Shown piece after piece: positions 47,479 to 60,433 of a stretch of DNA of 64,000 nucleotides (positions are counted from its first letter, which is position 1; the number at the start of each line of letters is the position of its first letter). The stretch lies in assembly GCA_001600095.1 (NCBI GenBank), contig BCIX01000001.1, positions 2,753,198-2,817,197 on the forward strand, read 5' to 3'. The notes below the pieces were generated by a model. The model made no database searches and was not told the origin of the DNA. It worked only from the letters and a program-made list of their open reading frames with translations. Origin of the DNA: Bullera alba. Taxonomy: Eukaryota > Basidiomycota > Tremellomycetes > Tremellales > Bulleraceae. A program made the position numbers and the translations under genes.

Positions 47479-47687
47479 ACATATGAAAAGTCAAAGGAGA
47501 AATAGACGAATCAGAAGAAGCCAACGTGCCATGAAGAAGAAGACTTTGTATATCAGCTTAACGATCCACGCAGATTTTGCATCAGCAGTACATGCATATC
47601 ATCGCAGGCAGAGCTGTCGTGTCTTGTTCGTGATCGCCCACATGGCGGTATCCGCAGAGTCACCGGCCTCTCTCGGCCGGCTCGGGC

Positions 47688-49305
47688 TCAGTTGAACTTG
47701 ACGAAGCTGGGAGAATCACCGAAGGTTAGCCTAGACGCGTGTACGTTGCATACGCCACGACTCACCTTGCGTCGATCTGCTTGATCTGAGGTAGTGCCAA
47801 TATGATCTTCCGCCTATACCCTGCCATGTCATTCTTCTGACAAGGGTTGCCCTCGAGGTAAACCGTCTCGAGGTTTTTCAGTGGGGCGAGCTGTGTGTCG
47901 AGGGCTCTCAGGGTGGCGATGCGGTTCCCGCTCGCCTAAACCAGAGTCAGCGATGTGTATTTCAGAGTAAGATGACCAGATTCCCGCAAGAAGGACTCGA
48001 GACATACCCAGAATTCCTCCAATTCCGATAGATGAGAAATGTTCTCAATCTCCTCTATCATGTTGTTGCCCACGTCTAGCGTCTTCAATTTGGACTGACA
48101 GACGATTCAGCTGTGCACTCAAGCCAATGACTGGACTCACGTTGTGCTCCAATCCCTCGATCTTGCTCAGGCCGTTATGCGAGAGATACAGCTCCTCGAG
48201 ATTCACCAACCCTTCAAGGCCTTCGATCCGGGTGATTCGGTTCGACTGGATTGACAATATCTTGAGGCTGGAAAACGTCGACAGGTTCTGCGTTGCGATG
48301 ACTCAGTCACGTCTCCCTCCGAGGCACCCCATGCCCATGCTCACCTCGAGCTTCCTGATCTTGTTCTTTCCGAGCCAAAGTTCCGTCAAAAGTGTCAATT
48401 GCTCAATGTTCTCAATCGTCTACGGACATGCACCCGTCAGTGTCACCGTTATACGAGATCAGGCCACACTTGTGCCAGAATGACGGCTGGACTGCCACTC
48501 ACCCTTATCCTGTTGCCACCAAGCTCGATACTGGTAATGGTGTCCTTGCACCAGTCCAACTCTCCAGGTTCAACCCTACTTATCTTGTTCTGAACGAGAT
48601 ACATGATGTTGACTTTTGCCAAGGATGGGAGATTGGGTGGATGACGGATGTTATTGAAGGACAGGTCGAGGGATCTACCCAGTCATGCGCCATCAGCACA
48701 CTTTCCAACGCTTGCTTGTCGCAGACACAGACAACGCTAAGGCTCGCACTCACTCTAGGTTCTTGCACCCGCTCAACTCCTCGTCTTCAACGACCGGACC
48801 CAATCGATTGTCATAAAGGTCCAGCTCATCCAAACCGTCCAACCCCTGGAATAGCTCTTGCGGCAGCGGAGACGTCAATTCGTTTTGACGGAGACACAAC
48901 CGCTTCAGATGGCTACCGAAGCGGTTCACCCGGAGTGGAAGAAGAGACGCCGTCTTCAAGCGTAAATGCTGGAGTTGCAGGTTCTGGCAAGTCCGTGGTC
49001 AGCTCGGTTTCCCTCTTACATCAATAGTAATGCCATTCTGTCCCAGAGCAGCTCACATCGGTGTCTTCGGGGTAATCGCTCAAAAAGTCATCCGTGACTT
49101 CCCTGCCCTCTCCAGCCAGGCCTTGAGGTATCCTCTCTTCATCCTCCTCCGAGTCGGAATCAGCCAGCACCACGACCTCGGTAGGTCCAAGTCGAGCTCT
49201 AGGCTTGGCCGTTGCCGTTCCCTCGGTTTCGACGTCGTCCCCTGCAGCGCCATTCACCGGCTTGTCCTCCTTCATAGCGCTCTTGAGCGCGTGTTCACCA
49301 GTCAT
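47688..49305 (-). CDS. SDS22: Protein phosphatase 1 regulatory subunit SDS22
   Basis: The minus-strand exons between 49305 and 47688 encode an acidic N-terminus (MTGEHALKSAMKEDKP). Tandem SDS22-type leucine-rich repeats follow: LDELDLYDNRLGPV, ELWLGKNKIRKLE, LKILSIQSNRITRIEGLEG, LEELYLSHNGLSKIEGLE and LKTLDVGNNMIEEIENISH. The conserved cap is LETVYLEGNPCQ with RKIILALPQIKQIDA. The protein ends LTFGDSPSFVKFN. Sds22 binds PP1 catalytic subunits in the nucleus and cytoplasm and aids their maturation and mitotic activity. The gene has many short introns, several cutting between repeats. It is convergent with HAPX. Confidence 0.92.
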
Positions 49306-49620
49306 CGTCGTGAGTATAGCGAGAGGTAGAGTTGTAAGCACCAATGTAAAGGACCAAGTATAGGACGCACAACAAGATGATTCATGCAGCCTGCAGGTGC
49401 ACGCGAGGCCGTTGAACTTCGTCGGGGCTCCACATTTCATATTCCACCTCGTTCTTGGTGCATGGTCTAGTGGTGCTCGTCTTTGGCTCGTCTCGACACT
49501 CGATCACTTGTCTTACATCCTTTTGTATACAAGACTATGCTATCTACTACAGGAGATTAATCTATTCATGCTGTTGATGTCCAAGAAACGACTCAAACCA
49601 GACAAGGGACAGTCGACGGC
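49306..49620. other. Intergenic: SDS22 promoter and 3' region of the PHD gene
   Basis: This 315-base gap shows no coding signal. A short TGGTCTAGTGG sequence near 49463 resembles a tRNA A box, but no matching B box or acceptor stem follows. Confidence 0.5.
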
Positions 49621-52600
49621 CTACGTCGCATCCGCCGCGGACGGCACTGTAGCCTCTTCCAGCACCGGCGTATCTGCCATCACGCCCTCATACACGTCGA
49701 GGTCTTTGGGCGCTTCTTCCATATCGCCAAACACGGCGGATGACGTGGCGCCTCCTGCTATCTCCGTACTCGGCGAGTCTGCGTTGGTAATCGTGACCAT
49801 CGGTGTTGAATCCGCCTCGAGCTGTGGGTTTTGTTCTGGTATCGACACAGGTTCTTCCTGCGCCGGGGGTTCCGAGGAGGCTGATGCTTCTACATCGGCG
49901 CTGAGGACCTGGAGGACGTTCGAGTCCTCTTCACTTGTGGTCTCGGACAACAAGGGCGGATCCATGGGCGTGGGCTGAATGGTTTTGGCCGAGTCGTCCA
50001 ATGTTGATGGTGGAACTGTCTCGTCTGCCTCGGGTGCACTGGCCGACGGTCCTGCATCGCCATTGCCGTCCCCGTTTACGAGCTCGGCCGGAGGCTCGGC
50101 GTGTCCTGGCTCCTCGGCGGTTGGCTCCTCCATTTCGATATCACCATCGGCTGTCGTCTCGACCTCGGACACCACAGCCTCACCTACAGGCTCCGGCTCT
50201 GGCTCCGTTCCGGGTTCCGGCTCCGGTAGCACCAATGACGGCTCCATCGTTGCCCCATTCTGGAATGACGGCGTGACTGGCGCACTCGAACCCCCCAGAT
50301 ACCCATTAGAACCTCCCAAAGCTGGCGTACCCAGCCCGCCTAAGTTGAGGGATTCCTGGAAGGCAATGAGATCCCGGGTCAATTCGTCCATGAGGGCGAT
50401 CGAGTCTGGGCCATGTCCAGCTCGGATTGTCGGTTCCCTCGATCCCCTCGAGCGTCCACCACCTCCCTCCAAGCTGACTGGCTCTTGGCCTTCCACGGCC
50501 ATGCCATTCGGCTCTTCTTGTACATCCTCCATGACTTCGCCCTCCTTGTTCACCCTCCGCGGTTTTGGCAGTGCCGAAGTGTCGATTCCCATCAATTCGG
50601 CCCGCTCCTTCCGTTTCACCTCCTCCTTCTGCACCCTGCCCACATACTCGAGCATGTTCCTCACCCGCTTCTTGATCTCGGCTGTGGTCACCCTCTTAAC
50701 GGGATACTTGACCCTAGCGGGCGGTTCGAGTTGAGTACTTGGTTCCCCGGTCGGTTCCCTCGGTGGCGGTGCTTCTGGTAGGACAAGTTTGCCCTCTTCA
50801 TCTCTATCCTCGGAGAAGGGGCCGTAGCGAAGATTCGAGAAGTGATTGCGGGGTAGGTACGCCATCGGCCTCGATGCCCGCGACTCGATTGCGACGGGGT
50901 CGGGTGTTGGTAAAAGGTCTGAAAAGGAAGATAGATGGTCTGGGAGGTACCAATGAAGGTTGTGCACTGTCATAATATTTGGCGGTGGGGGAATGATTCC
51001 ATTGGCGATAGCACCGGCTCGCCTTGTACCATGTTCGTGCTGCGCTGGAGGAGGTAGAGCCGGAACAGGGGTGGAGCTGTGAGGCACTTTGCGAACAGGG
51101 GAGGCTGCTGTGTGGGGTTGATATGAGGTAGATGGTTTGGGTCGATAGGTGTATTGATTGGGATGTTTCACTTTGCCCGAAGAATCTACCGCTTCTACTA
51201 ATCAGTCAGCAGGAGCACTCATATACTGTGGTGACTACTCACCGACATCTTCCTCTTCACGCTTCCTCTTTCCCTTTCTCGTTGGCTTGTCATCATCCAC
51301 AGTATCCTCCTCGACCGCCTGCTCGGGTTCCTCCCTGACGACCCCCTCTTCACCCGCTTCGTCCCCATTATTCTCCTTCTTGCTCGCTTCCAGAGCAGCT
51401 CTGACCTGCTCCTCGTACGCCGCATCCCTCGAGTTCATCGTACTCCTCTTCCTTGCTGGCGCATTGGGCGGAGGCGATCTTGACTCTGAAGGAGATCCTC
51501 TCCTGCCACCAACACTCGTCGTCCTTTTGTGTGGGACCACGTCCTCCGTCAGGTGTTTCTTCGGTCCTACTGAGGGAGGTTTCTCTTTGGAGGGGGGAAT
51601 TGCAGAATGGCGACCTCTGGCTGAACGCCGGCCATCGTTGGCCGAGATCACAGGCGAGTGGGAGGGCTCTTTGCGATGATGCGAGCGAGGGGTGGGTTGG
51701 ATGATTGTCTGTGGCGCCGGCCAGCTTGTCGCTTGTGAAGGTGGATTCTTGTCATTGGGAAGGTGGAATCGAAGCAAATCCTCAGCAGTGGGAGGTATGA
51801 AATTGGCACTATATCTGATCAGTTCGTTGCCCTTGTCGGCAACAGCTCCTACGTACACGTTACGTCCGCGAGATCGTATCCACTTCTTCAGAGGGCCATG
51901 CAAGTCTGGTCTACACTCCTCACAGAAGTAGTCTAGAATAGTCAGCTTGGGCTCCAAGGATAGGCTACGAGCGACTCACTCTCAGGTACTTCGTCTTCAG
52001 TCCATAAACCCATACAAGGACCGTGTTGCCAGACATTGCAATTATCGCACGAGATCATCAAGACGTCGTTATCTGTTTATCGATCAGCAATGCCACACCT
52101 CCCGCAACTGGCGTCACTCACCCTCCGTCTTGCAGACACACCGCGTGATCTCATCGGCTTGGTCCTCCTCATCCTCATCCCCGTCTCCTTCTTCCTCTTC
52201 TACCTCTCCCGTAGTGTCATCTGGCTGTTCCGCCTCGGCCACCTCTTTGGGTTCCTCTGCTACAGAATCCACCTCCTCTTTCATGTTCGTCGACTTTCGC
52301 CGCTGGCTCGTCGTCGTACCCAGCCGCCTCAGCTCAGCTGGTAACAGATGATCATCCAGAAGCAGTTGCTCCTCGCCTCGCCGTCTCCTCGCAGCTCTAC
52401 TAGCGGATCTCGCTCGGTCGGAATTGGCTGGCGGTGTCCGAGAGGTATTTCTACCTCGATCCTCTTGTGCTGCATCTTGCCCATTCTCCTCGGGTTTCTT
52501 GGGCGTCTTGTCTCCTGACGACTCGGCGACGAGCTCCTGCTTGACGCCTTTTGTATCGCCGAAACCTCGCCTGGCACTGCGTTTCCTGTAGTTCTCCCAG

Positions 52601-53221
52601 TCTTCGTCATTCTCGTCTTCGCCTCGCTCCCGCTCCTCGTCATCCTCTTTGGCGGGAGGGTCGACGTCCATGTCCATATTGGCGTCTTCGCTGGTAGGCG
52701 GAGGTGGAGTGAGACTCGCATTTGACATACTGGGCGGGTCCACCTCGTCCTCTTTCGTCTCCGCCTCGATGTTTACGACGGGGTTTGCCGCGGGTGGAGG
52801 AGGATCTTGGCTTGGCGTTGAGGCCGAAGATGTGCTAGGTTTGGAGTCTGGTATACTGAATGCTATGCCATTATCGACCTGGGGCCTAGGGGAGGGTTTA
52901 GGTCGAGTGAGCTGGGGCGAGTTTTTAGGTGAATTTTTGGGCTGTTTGGGTGGTAAGGGAGGGAAGAGTGGGCCAGCTGTGGGTGGTAATGGATTTCTCC
53001 CTCTAGTAGCTCTCCGAGGTGCGTTCTCTGAATCGTCAAAGGTCAGCTCGTTGAATCCCCTTACGTCAAGAGGCCCCAGCCAGCTCACCGTCGTCATCGT
53101 CGAATTGCGGTAAACTGCCGGTACTTGTGCTTCTGAGCGAATGATTCGGTTTCCTGCCGTCCTCTGCTGAGAGTGACACAGATGTCGAGACAGACGCTTG
53201 TCGTCGCCTAGCTGGATCCAT
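49621..53221 (-). CDS. CTI6: PHD-finger chromatin protein (CTI6-like)
   Basis: The gene runs from the ATG at 53221 to the TAG at 49621, with a first exon of 133 bases and several later exons, for just over 1,000 residues. A single PHD finger is split by introns: ITRCVCKTEGDNDVLM, SCDNCNVWQHGPCMG and YFCEECRPDLHGPL carry the Cys4-His-Cys3 zinc ligands. Long acidic and Ser/Pro-rich regions flank it, with a basic KRKR stretch after it. The PHD sequence closely fits Cti6-type subunits of the Rpd3L histone deacetylase complex, which read methylated histone H3. The orthology to Cti6 is an inference from the finger; other SET3-like PHD proteins are possible. Confidence 0.68.
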
Positions 53222-53734
53222 GGCGGATCGATCTGTTGGGCGTTGGGCGAGGAGGAAGCCGGGGGATGCGGGACGCCGTGATGTCCCGGCCGATCAAGCG
53301 ATGATAGGTTGTTGATGTGGTTTTGATGGTGTCACGAATCACTACAAGACATCGAGGCGGGAGTATCCCTGTCAAGTGGCGCTTGGTACGGTGTGACCAG
53401 AGCCTGGTGTGCGAAGAGGTCAAGACGGGGTCGATGGGGTACTGGATGTAAGAGGGAGTATCGTCCCCTCTTGTCCGGTTAGCGCGCCGTATCAACACAC
53501 CCTCACAAAATGATGACGCACCGTGGGTAAATTCAGTCTTTGAGTGACACCGTGGGAAATGCGATGTTTTGCCTGTCCACCGATTGGATCAAGATTTCCA
53601 CCAGCTATGGCCAGCAGCGAGGTAGTCGACGCCTCATAGACCATCACTACACCTGCCCACAATCGTGCATGATCAGATCAGCAACGAGGTATATCACAAG
53701 CTCGAATCTCTGTCTGAAAACTGCTCAAATATAC
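53222..53734. other. Divergent promoter of the PHD gene and MYG1
   Basis: These 513 bases contain no supported gene and separate two divergently read start codons. Confidence 0.5.
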
Positions 53735-55243
53735 ATGTCTGCTAGTCCAATCGCCAAAAGAATGAAGTCCACAAAGGTAGGTCGACCTATAGTCGGTCCT
53801 ATCATGTCACTGACACTGAGCGCAGGTCATCGGCACCCACTCCGGCTCGTTCCACTGTGACGGTGCGTAATGTTGATACGCTTCTCTGCCTATTGACTCA
53901 CACTCACACCCCTCATAGAGGCCCTTGCCGTCTTCATGCTCAGGCAGACGGACGAGTTCAAGGACGCCGGTGAGTGTGTCGCTGATGGACTACCTAACGA
54001 GAGCTGACGTGTACGAAAGACGTCGTCCGAACGAGAGATCCTGCTAAGCGTGCGTCATCATCCGGAATCGCGGGACCACAAGCTCATAAGATGCTTAGTC
54101 GAACCACTGGACATTGTTGTCGATGTTGGTGGCGTATACTCGCCCGAGAAGCATCGATACGATCACCACCAGAGGGGCTTCAGCGAGGTGTTCGGTCACG
54201 GAGGCTTTGACAAGATCAAGCTCAGCTCGGCAGGCCTTGTGTACAAGTGAGTCTACGTCCTTGTCACATTGCATTTGCGATTGTCCCGTCTAACCGCTCC
54301 AGACACTTTGGTAAAAACATCATCGCGAAGAGACTGGGAGTCAGCGAGGATGATCCAAATGTCGAGATCCTCTGGCTGCAGCTATACTCGGTGAGCCAGC
54401 TGGAGAACATCCTTTGAGGTCGCAGCTGACACGCAAGATAACAGAATCTCATCGAGTCCGTGGACGGGTGAGTGGTCTCGAGGTGGTCACTTCGGCCCAA
54501 ACAACCCACTTCGCTACATCGCTGACATTGTACAGCATCGACAACGGTGTCAGCATATCCAACGGAGAGAAGAACTACCAGCTGCGAACGGATCTTTCAG
54601 CTCGAGTCGGGCGTCTGAACCCAAACTGGAACGAGCCCGCCGATGACCAGGTGTACGATGTGAGTATCGCTGTCCACGGCCCCCTTATCTGCATTTGACC
54701 AGCGATTCAACCCATAGACACAATTCGCCAAAGCGTCTCGGATGACTGGAGAGGAGTTCCTGACCCAGCTTGACTTTTACGCCAAGGCATGGCTTCCAGC
54801 TAGGGACATTGTCCAGGCCGCCCTAAACGAGCGATTCAACGTGGATAAGAGTGGCCAGGTTTTGGTCTTCAAGACCGTAAGTCCGCATCTCAGACTGTCA
54901 GTGGGAGTCAACAGCTGATCGAAGACAGTCTGCACCATGGAAAGACCATTTGTTCAACCTCGAAGCCCAACTCACACCGCCCACCCAGATCCTATACGTC
55001 CTCTACCCCGAGTCGTCGGAGAACCCCAATTCCAAATGGAGAATACAGTGTGTTCCCAAGTCGACCGATTCGTTCGAGAACCGAAAGTCGATGCCAGAGG
55101 CGTGGCGAGGTGTCCGGGACGCGGACTTGAGCAAGGTCGCCGGGATCGAGGGCTGCGTGTTCTGCCACGCCGCTGGGTTCATCGGTGGAAACGAGACGTA
55201 TCAGGGTGCTCTGCAAATGGCCCAAAAAGCGCTTGAGGCGTGA
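53735..55243 (+). CDS. MYG1: MYG1 family exonuclease
   Basis: The gene starts MSASPIAKRMKSTK and continues after an intron with IGTHSGSFHCDEALAVFMLR, the DHH-type metal-binding signature of MYG1 (UPF0160). Further conserved blocks are VVDVGGVYSPEKHRYDHHQR, FGKNIIAKRLG, GIDNGV and the C-terminal GCVFCHAAGFIGGN. Myg1 proteins are 3'-5' RNA exonucleases found in the nucleolus and mitochondria of animals, where they coordinate ribosomal RNA processing. At least eight exons with introns of about 50 bases are visible. The active-site His and Asp residues are intact. It is convergent with the CUE/SMR gene. Confidence 0.93.
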
Positions 55244-55361
55244 ACCAAGTGTTGATGTACATGACTATGGAATATGCAGCCTTCAAGATGCTATAATGTA
55301 TACTAATCGCGAGGCCACATCCGCGTGTGGGAAGTTGAAGCATGCAATCCGCTGGAACACT

Positions 55362-58124
55362 TTACCTCCTGCCTTTGACAACGACGTAACCCCTTCCAGT
55401 ATCCCTATCCACCCTCCAGCCCGCTTGGTCCAGAGCCGCCTGGACCGCAGGACCCAGCACACCTTTCTGCCCTGCACTATGCCTTCCAACACCAGTAATG
55501 ACGGTGAGACCATTTGCCGGTTGGAAAGTCCTGTTCCTGCTCATTCCCGCAGCTTCCAATCCCGCGAAAGCTCTATTCCGCTCGGTCTCGTACCACTTCT
55601 CCGCTACTTCCAGCACGACCGTCTTTGCCTCGTTGATCGTAAAGTGATGTAGATCAATCACCGCGTTGCTCCTACTTGATTTCAATTGATCGCTTGCAAT
55701 CATTCTCGCGGCCTTCATCTCCCATTCTAGCGCCTTGGCCGTCGCTTCCCTCGCTTGGATCGCATAGTGACCCGCCACGGCACCATTGACACTCTTTCCA
55801 CCGGCGAGGTGCAGTCCTCCACTGACGCTCGAGCGAAAGTGCTTGCCGACGGATCGAATGGCGTTCTCACGACGCAATCGCTCGGAATTGGCATATTGGA
55901 GACACTCGTCGATTGAGTATTGCGCCGGAGCACGATATAGCGATCCGGGGGTCGGATCGTGTGGCGTGATGCCTCTTGCGTAGGAAGGTATACTGGCTGC
56001 CAGTGGGTGATTCAATCCAACTGCAGGTCGCTTTCGCTGATGCTTGACCAGACGCCAATTCAGCGGGTGCTCCTGTTTCGAGCTGGAGCTCGGAATCGTG
56101 CCACGCTGAGATGGCGTCAGCCTCGTCGCGTTTAGTTGCGGTGACGCCCCGGGAGACGGCAGACCAAAGTCGTCATGGGCAGTAGGATGTAAAGTCGCAC
56201 TGGCGGGAGCTGTTGCCCCAACCACCGTTCTCGGGGCCACATCGGCCAGTACACCTCGTGTTGGAGCGGGACGAGTGATCATCCGTTCGAGACTGACTGT
56301 CGGTTTCGGCGAAGGTGGCGGAGGCAGCTGGAACTCCTCTTCATCCGTCAAGACGTCTGCCTCGGTAGGGCCAGACGAGCCTCCAACCGCTGATCCCCTT
56401 CGGGCACTGGGCTGGTTGATGGTTGTGCCATTGACCGCGCCGTATCGTTGTAAATCGTCATCGTCGGGCCATTCGTAAATCTCCGCCAAGAGGTCCATCA
56501 GGTCCATCACCCCGGCGACGTCTTTGCCCATGATCTTGACGCAAAGCTCGAGGTCGGATCGTATCCGCTTATCCCCTGTCGATTCCGATGGATCCAACAG
56601 CGAAACGCCGTAGACCTCCTCCAATACTGCTTGAGATCGTTCATCGTCCTCGCTGCGCTTCACACTGGGTTTGTCTTCATCCGTCGTCCATCCGCCGTCG
56701 TGATTGCCTTTGGTGGCCTTTGATGATCGTTTCTTGCCGTTCGCCTCGGGGAAATTCACCAGACTGGCCCGGACGGCGGCATACGCAGAGTGATATTCTG
56801 GGCGTTGGAACCAGCTCATAAAGTAATTCTGCGGCTGACCAAGTATCTGCGAAAGGAACTCTGCCAACGAGGCCGTCGAACCCCAGGAGTTTGACGAAGG
56901 TCCCGAAATGAGACTCTTGGGCTCTTTCCTGCCAGAATTGGGGGACACAGATCGAGACGTCGGACGCGTGGAAGTAGGGGTAGAGCCTCTTTGAGATGTG
57001 TCGACTAGGCGCACTGTTGTGGATTTTCTCTTGGACACCTTGGCTGGTCTCAGACTGGGCGATGAATTTGGCGAGAGAGTAGCCGAGGAAGGCTTCTTTG
57101 ACACCCACAGAGCTGGATGCTTGGTAGTTGCGTTCGAGGGCAGAGTTGGGTAGTCTGGTGCGGCGGAATGGACCAAAGCTTGTTTGATCAATGGCGCTTG
57201 AGACGAAAGATGTCTGTCGGCCAAGTATGCTCTATCGTCTCTCTCCTCTTCGCTTGAATGACCCCAGCTGTCGTCCGTCTCGTTCCCTTCGTCCTCTCCT
57301 GGCCATTGGCCTTCCCGCTCGACATCTCGGATGAGTTCGAGCGAGAGGAGGTAGTCTATAGCGGCGGGAACGGTACCTTCGCTGATCAAGGCTTCTCTGA
57401 CTTCTTTCTCCTTGCTAAGCGGGTGTTAGAATCTGTACATGCTCACGTTTGGCTCCGACTTACAGGCCTTGGAAGAGACTCTGCAGCAACGCCATCTCGT
57501 CGTCAAAGCTCACTTCCTCTTCCACGTGAATGCTAGTGGCGTTGGTCCAATTGCTCTTCCTCTCGTCTTTGCTACCTGAATTGCTCTCTCCGTTGCTCTG
57601 GCTGGTACTGCTCCGTCTAGACGTGCTGGATCTCGACACCGTAGCTGCACTGAGCCCGCCCTGCCTGTCCTTCTGCTTCAACTTGCCGGCCGACAATGGT
57701 GGAGGGGAATCATCTTCCTCGAGGCGAATGTTGAGACCTTGTACCATGTGATCGAGTTCACTGGTATTGGGGTCGCTGAGGGCTGACTCTAGCCCTGGCA
57801 TATCGTCCGGAACCAGAGTAGCCTGGAGGATGCCTAATTGATCACGGATCTCATCCAAGTGGGCAGAAAGCGAGGCAGGGTCATGGTCTGATATCAAAGC
57901 GTGGACGAGACTGATGTCGATCAAGGGATATTCGAACTACATCATACCGTTCAATCAGCGCTAAATCGCAGTTGGGTTCTTCTACTTACCGAGAGTAATG
58001 CTGCGACGGAAGAGGCGTCCAACCTCTGATTGGCATAAGAGCCAAAGTCTTGGCCATGGGGTGGTGAGGGCGACGCAGCAGTACTCGACGGCGCCGATAC
58101 CACTCCCCTCTTCTTTCGAGCCAT
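55362..58124 (-). CDS. CUE2: CUE-DUF1771-SMR protein (CUE2/NONU-1-like endonuclease candidate)
   Basis: Three exons (58124-57990, 57936-57464, 57414-55362) give 886 residues. The region around residues 190-235 is CUE-like (DDEMALLQSLFQGL, then EKEVREALISEGTVPAAIDY), the ubiquitin-binding fold. A DUF1771 helix (YANSERLRRENAIRSVGKHF, through AREATAKALEWEM) precedes a C-terminal SMR domain with AVIDLHHFTINEAKTVVLEV and VITGVGRHSAGQKG. These D-L-H and G-x-G-x-H-S motifs are the catalytic signature. Yeast Cue2 with this order cleaves mRNA on collided ribosomes in no-go decay. A disordered linker of several hundred residues separates the ends. The orthology is inferred from architecture. Confidence 0.72.
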
Positions 58125-58613
58125 GATGGGCGGTTGTCGTTTGATCGGAAGACGTGATGCGGCGGGTTTGGAGGAGAAGGCGAGGAAAGGCGAGTTCGTT
58201 TTCTACCGGCACTTCATGCTGAATTCTGGAGCTGAGCTCTCTCAGTCTGGCCTGCTGTAGAAGGCAGCGCTGTGAAGGACTCTCACTCTTGCTCAACTGT
58301 CGCCCGATAGCAATCGACTTTTCGATGTCACGTCTGAAACGGATGACGCGCAACGCAGGACCGCAGCTGGCATGCGGGAGGAGGGCGGGGATCGGGATCC
58401 GCCGCCCACTCTCGACGAGAGCTCACGTGATCTGATTTTTCAGATTTCCGCGACCCGGCGGGTTGCAGGCCGCCCTCGGTGACCTAGAGGATGCTTGTGA
58501 TGACTTCTGTCGATACAATCAAAGCTATTCCAATATCGCCTCCTATCAAAGGATATCCTGACATCGTATAGAGAGAAAAACAAAATCGAGTAGCTCACAC
58601 TACATTATCTACA
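58125..58613. other. Divergent promoter of the CUE2-like gene and ENP1
   Basis: These 489 bases lie between two divergent start codons. I saw no separate gene; the ENP1 side has an A-rich leader immediately before its ATG. Confidence 0.5.
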
Positions 58614-60433
58614 ATGCCCAGAGCACCAAAGGTGGTGAAACCACGACACGACCCCCTCCACAAGGAGATCGAGCAGGATGACTCGTTGAGAAAGTTCGGG
58701 CGGGTCAGCAAGCCTGGGAAGAGAAGAGCGGATGAAGATGAGGATGACTTGGCCGATGGCGTGAGTCGGTATCGTCTCCCGCTGTAGCGGGCATGAATTA
58801 GCGATGAAGCGGAGGAGGATACTGACGCTTTGGCTCAGCGAGGAGAGGATGCTCGAATGTCCAAGAAGATCTTGGATCTGGCTAGAGATCAGCAAGAGGA
58901 GATCGCAAGGGAAGGCGTTGGCAACGATGATGAATGGGAGGATGACGAGGACGAAACTAGAGGCGAACCGTAAGCTCAAAATAGCTGTACGATCAACAGC
59001 AGCTGATCTCGAAATCCAGCTCGTCGCGGCCTAGACAAGCTGCTGCTATGGACTCTGACGACGATGACGATATCCCAGAAGGAAACATGTCTGGAGGGGA
59101 GGAGTACGAGGAGTTGGTGCGTCAAGAACATGGTATAGGTCGGGTATGGAGCTGACTGGCATGTCGTTCTAGGAGATCGACCCAGAGGATCATGCGACAC
59201 TGGACGCATTGGCGCCTGGAGCAGAAGCTGCTGGGGGCAAGACGCTAGCAGACATGATCTTCGACAAGATGCAAGGAGGTGCCGTGTCCCAAGGTCTGGA
59301 CGATGATGGTAAGTGGAACTCATTCACAGCATAGAAGAAAGCTGATCTCGTTTTTCGCACATAGATGAAGGACCACCAGATCCAAGAAAAGGCCTCAACC
59401 CAAAAGTCATCGAAGTTTACACAAAGTGAGTAGACGAGGTCACCTCTCTTCTTCGGCAGAGGAAACTGATTGACCCCTCCAATCAGGGTTGGATACCTTC
59501 TATCGCGGTACAAATCCGGTCCTCTTCCCAAAGCGCTCAAAATTCTTCCCTCGCTACCTCACTGGGCCCAGCTGCTGTCCCTCACAGAGCCAACGAAATG
59601 GACACCCCACGCCACCTTTGCCTGCACCAAGATCTTCGTCTCCAATTTGAAGCCAACAGAGGTCCGAGTGTTCCTGGAGGGTGTGCTGTTGGACAATGTC
59701 AGAGAGAACATCCGGGATGAAGGTGGAAAGCTTAATGTGCACCTGTACGAGGCACTGAAGAAGGGATTGTACAAACCTGCTGCGTTCTTCAAGGGAATCC
59801 TCTTCCCACTATGCGAGGTGAGCCTTATCTACCTCAGCCCCTTCATCCAGATACTGACGTATGTTGTCAGTCCTCGTGCTCGCTCAAGGAAGCCGCTATT
59901 GTCGCTTCGGTTTTGTCGAAAGTGTCTGTGCCAGTGCTGCACTCCGCCGCCGCGCTACTACGTCTTGCTTCGATGGATTACACCGGTGCGTCCAGCTTCG
60001 ATTTGATCGTTGGACTCTGTGAGCTGACCCTCTGCGACAGGTCCCAACTCGTTGTTCATCAGGATCCTACTTGATAAAAAGTACGCCCTGCCGTACAAAG
60101 TGGTCGACGCGCTAGTGTTCCACTTTATCAGACTGGCAAACTCGCCTAGGAGCAGGACTGGCGAGGACAAGCTGCCCGTCTTGTGGCATCAGAGTCTTCT
60201 GGTGTTCGTACAGAGGTAAGTAACAACCCTTCGAATACAGACTGAGATGGAAGACTGATGCGCTCGTGGCTAGATACGGCTCGGATCTTACGCCTGATCA
60301 GAAAGACGCGTTGCTGGACGTTATCCGAGTTCGACCGCACCCTACGATCAGCTCGGAGATCAGGAGGGAGATTGTCACGTCGGTTGAGAGGGGTGCCGCG
60401 AGACCAGGCGATGAGGACGTCGCCATGGTCTAA
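58614..60433 (+). CDS. ENP1: Bystin/ENP1, 40S ribosome assembly factor
   Basis: The protein begins [20 protein letters not shown]. After acidic stretches it has [72 protein letters not shown] and [20 protein letters not shown], all diagnostic of bystin/Enp1. Enp1 binds U3-containing 90S and later pre-40S particles and is needed for 18S rRNA maturation and 40S export. At least eight exons are visible, with the first intron at 58761. The C-terminus ends in a short acidic tail. It is the third ribosome biogenesis gene in the window, but it is 50 kb from NSA2 and PXR1. Confidence 0.96.

Noticed and set aside
49440..49520. tRNA-like TGGTCTAGTGG sequence
   Set aside because: No B box, anticodon arm or acceptor stem could be found downstream.
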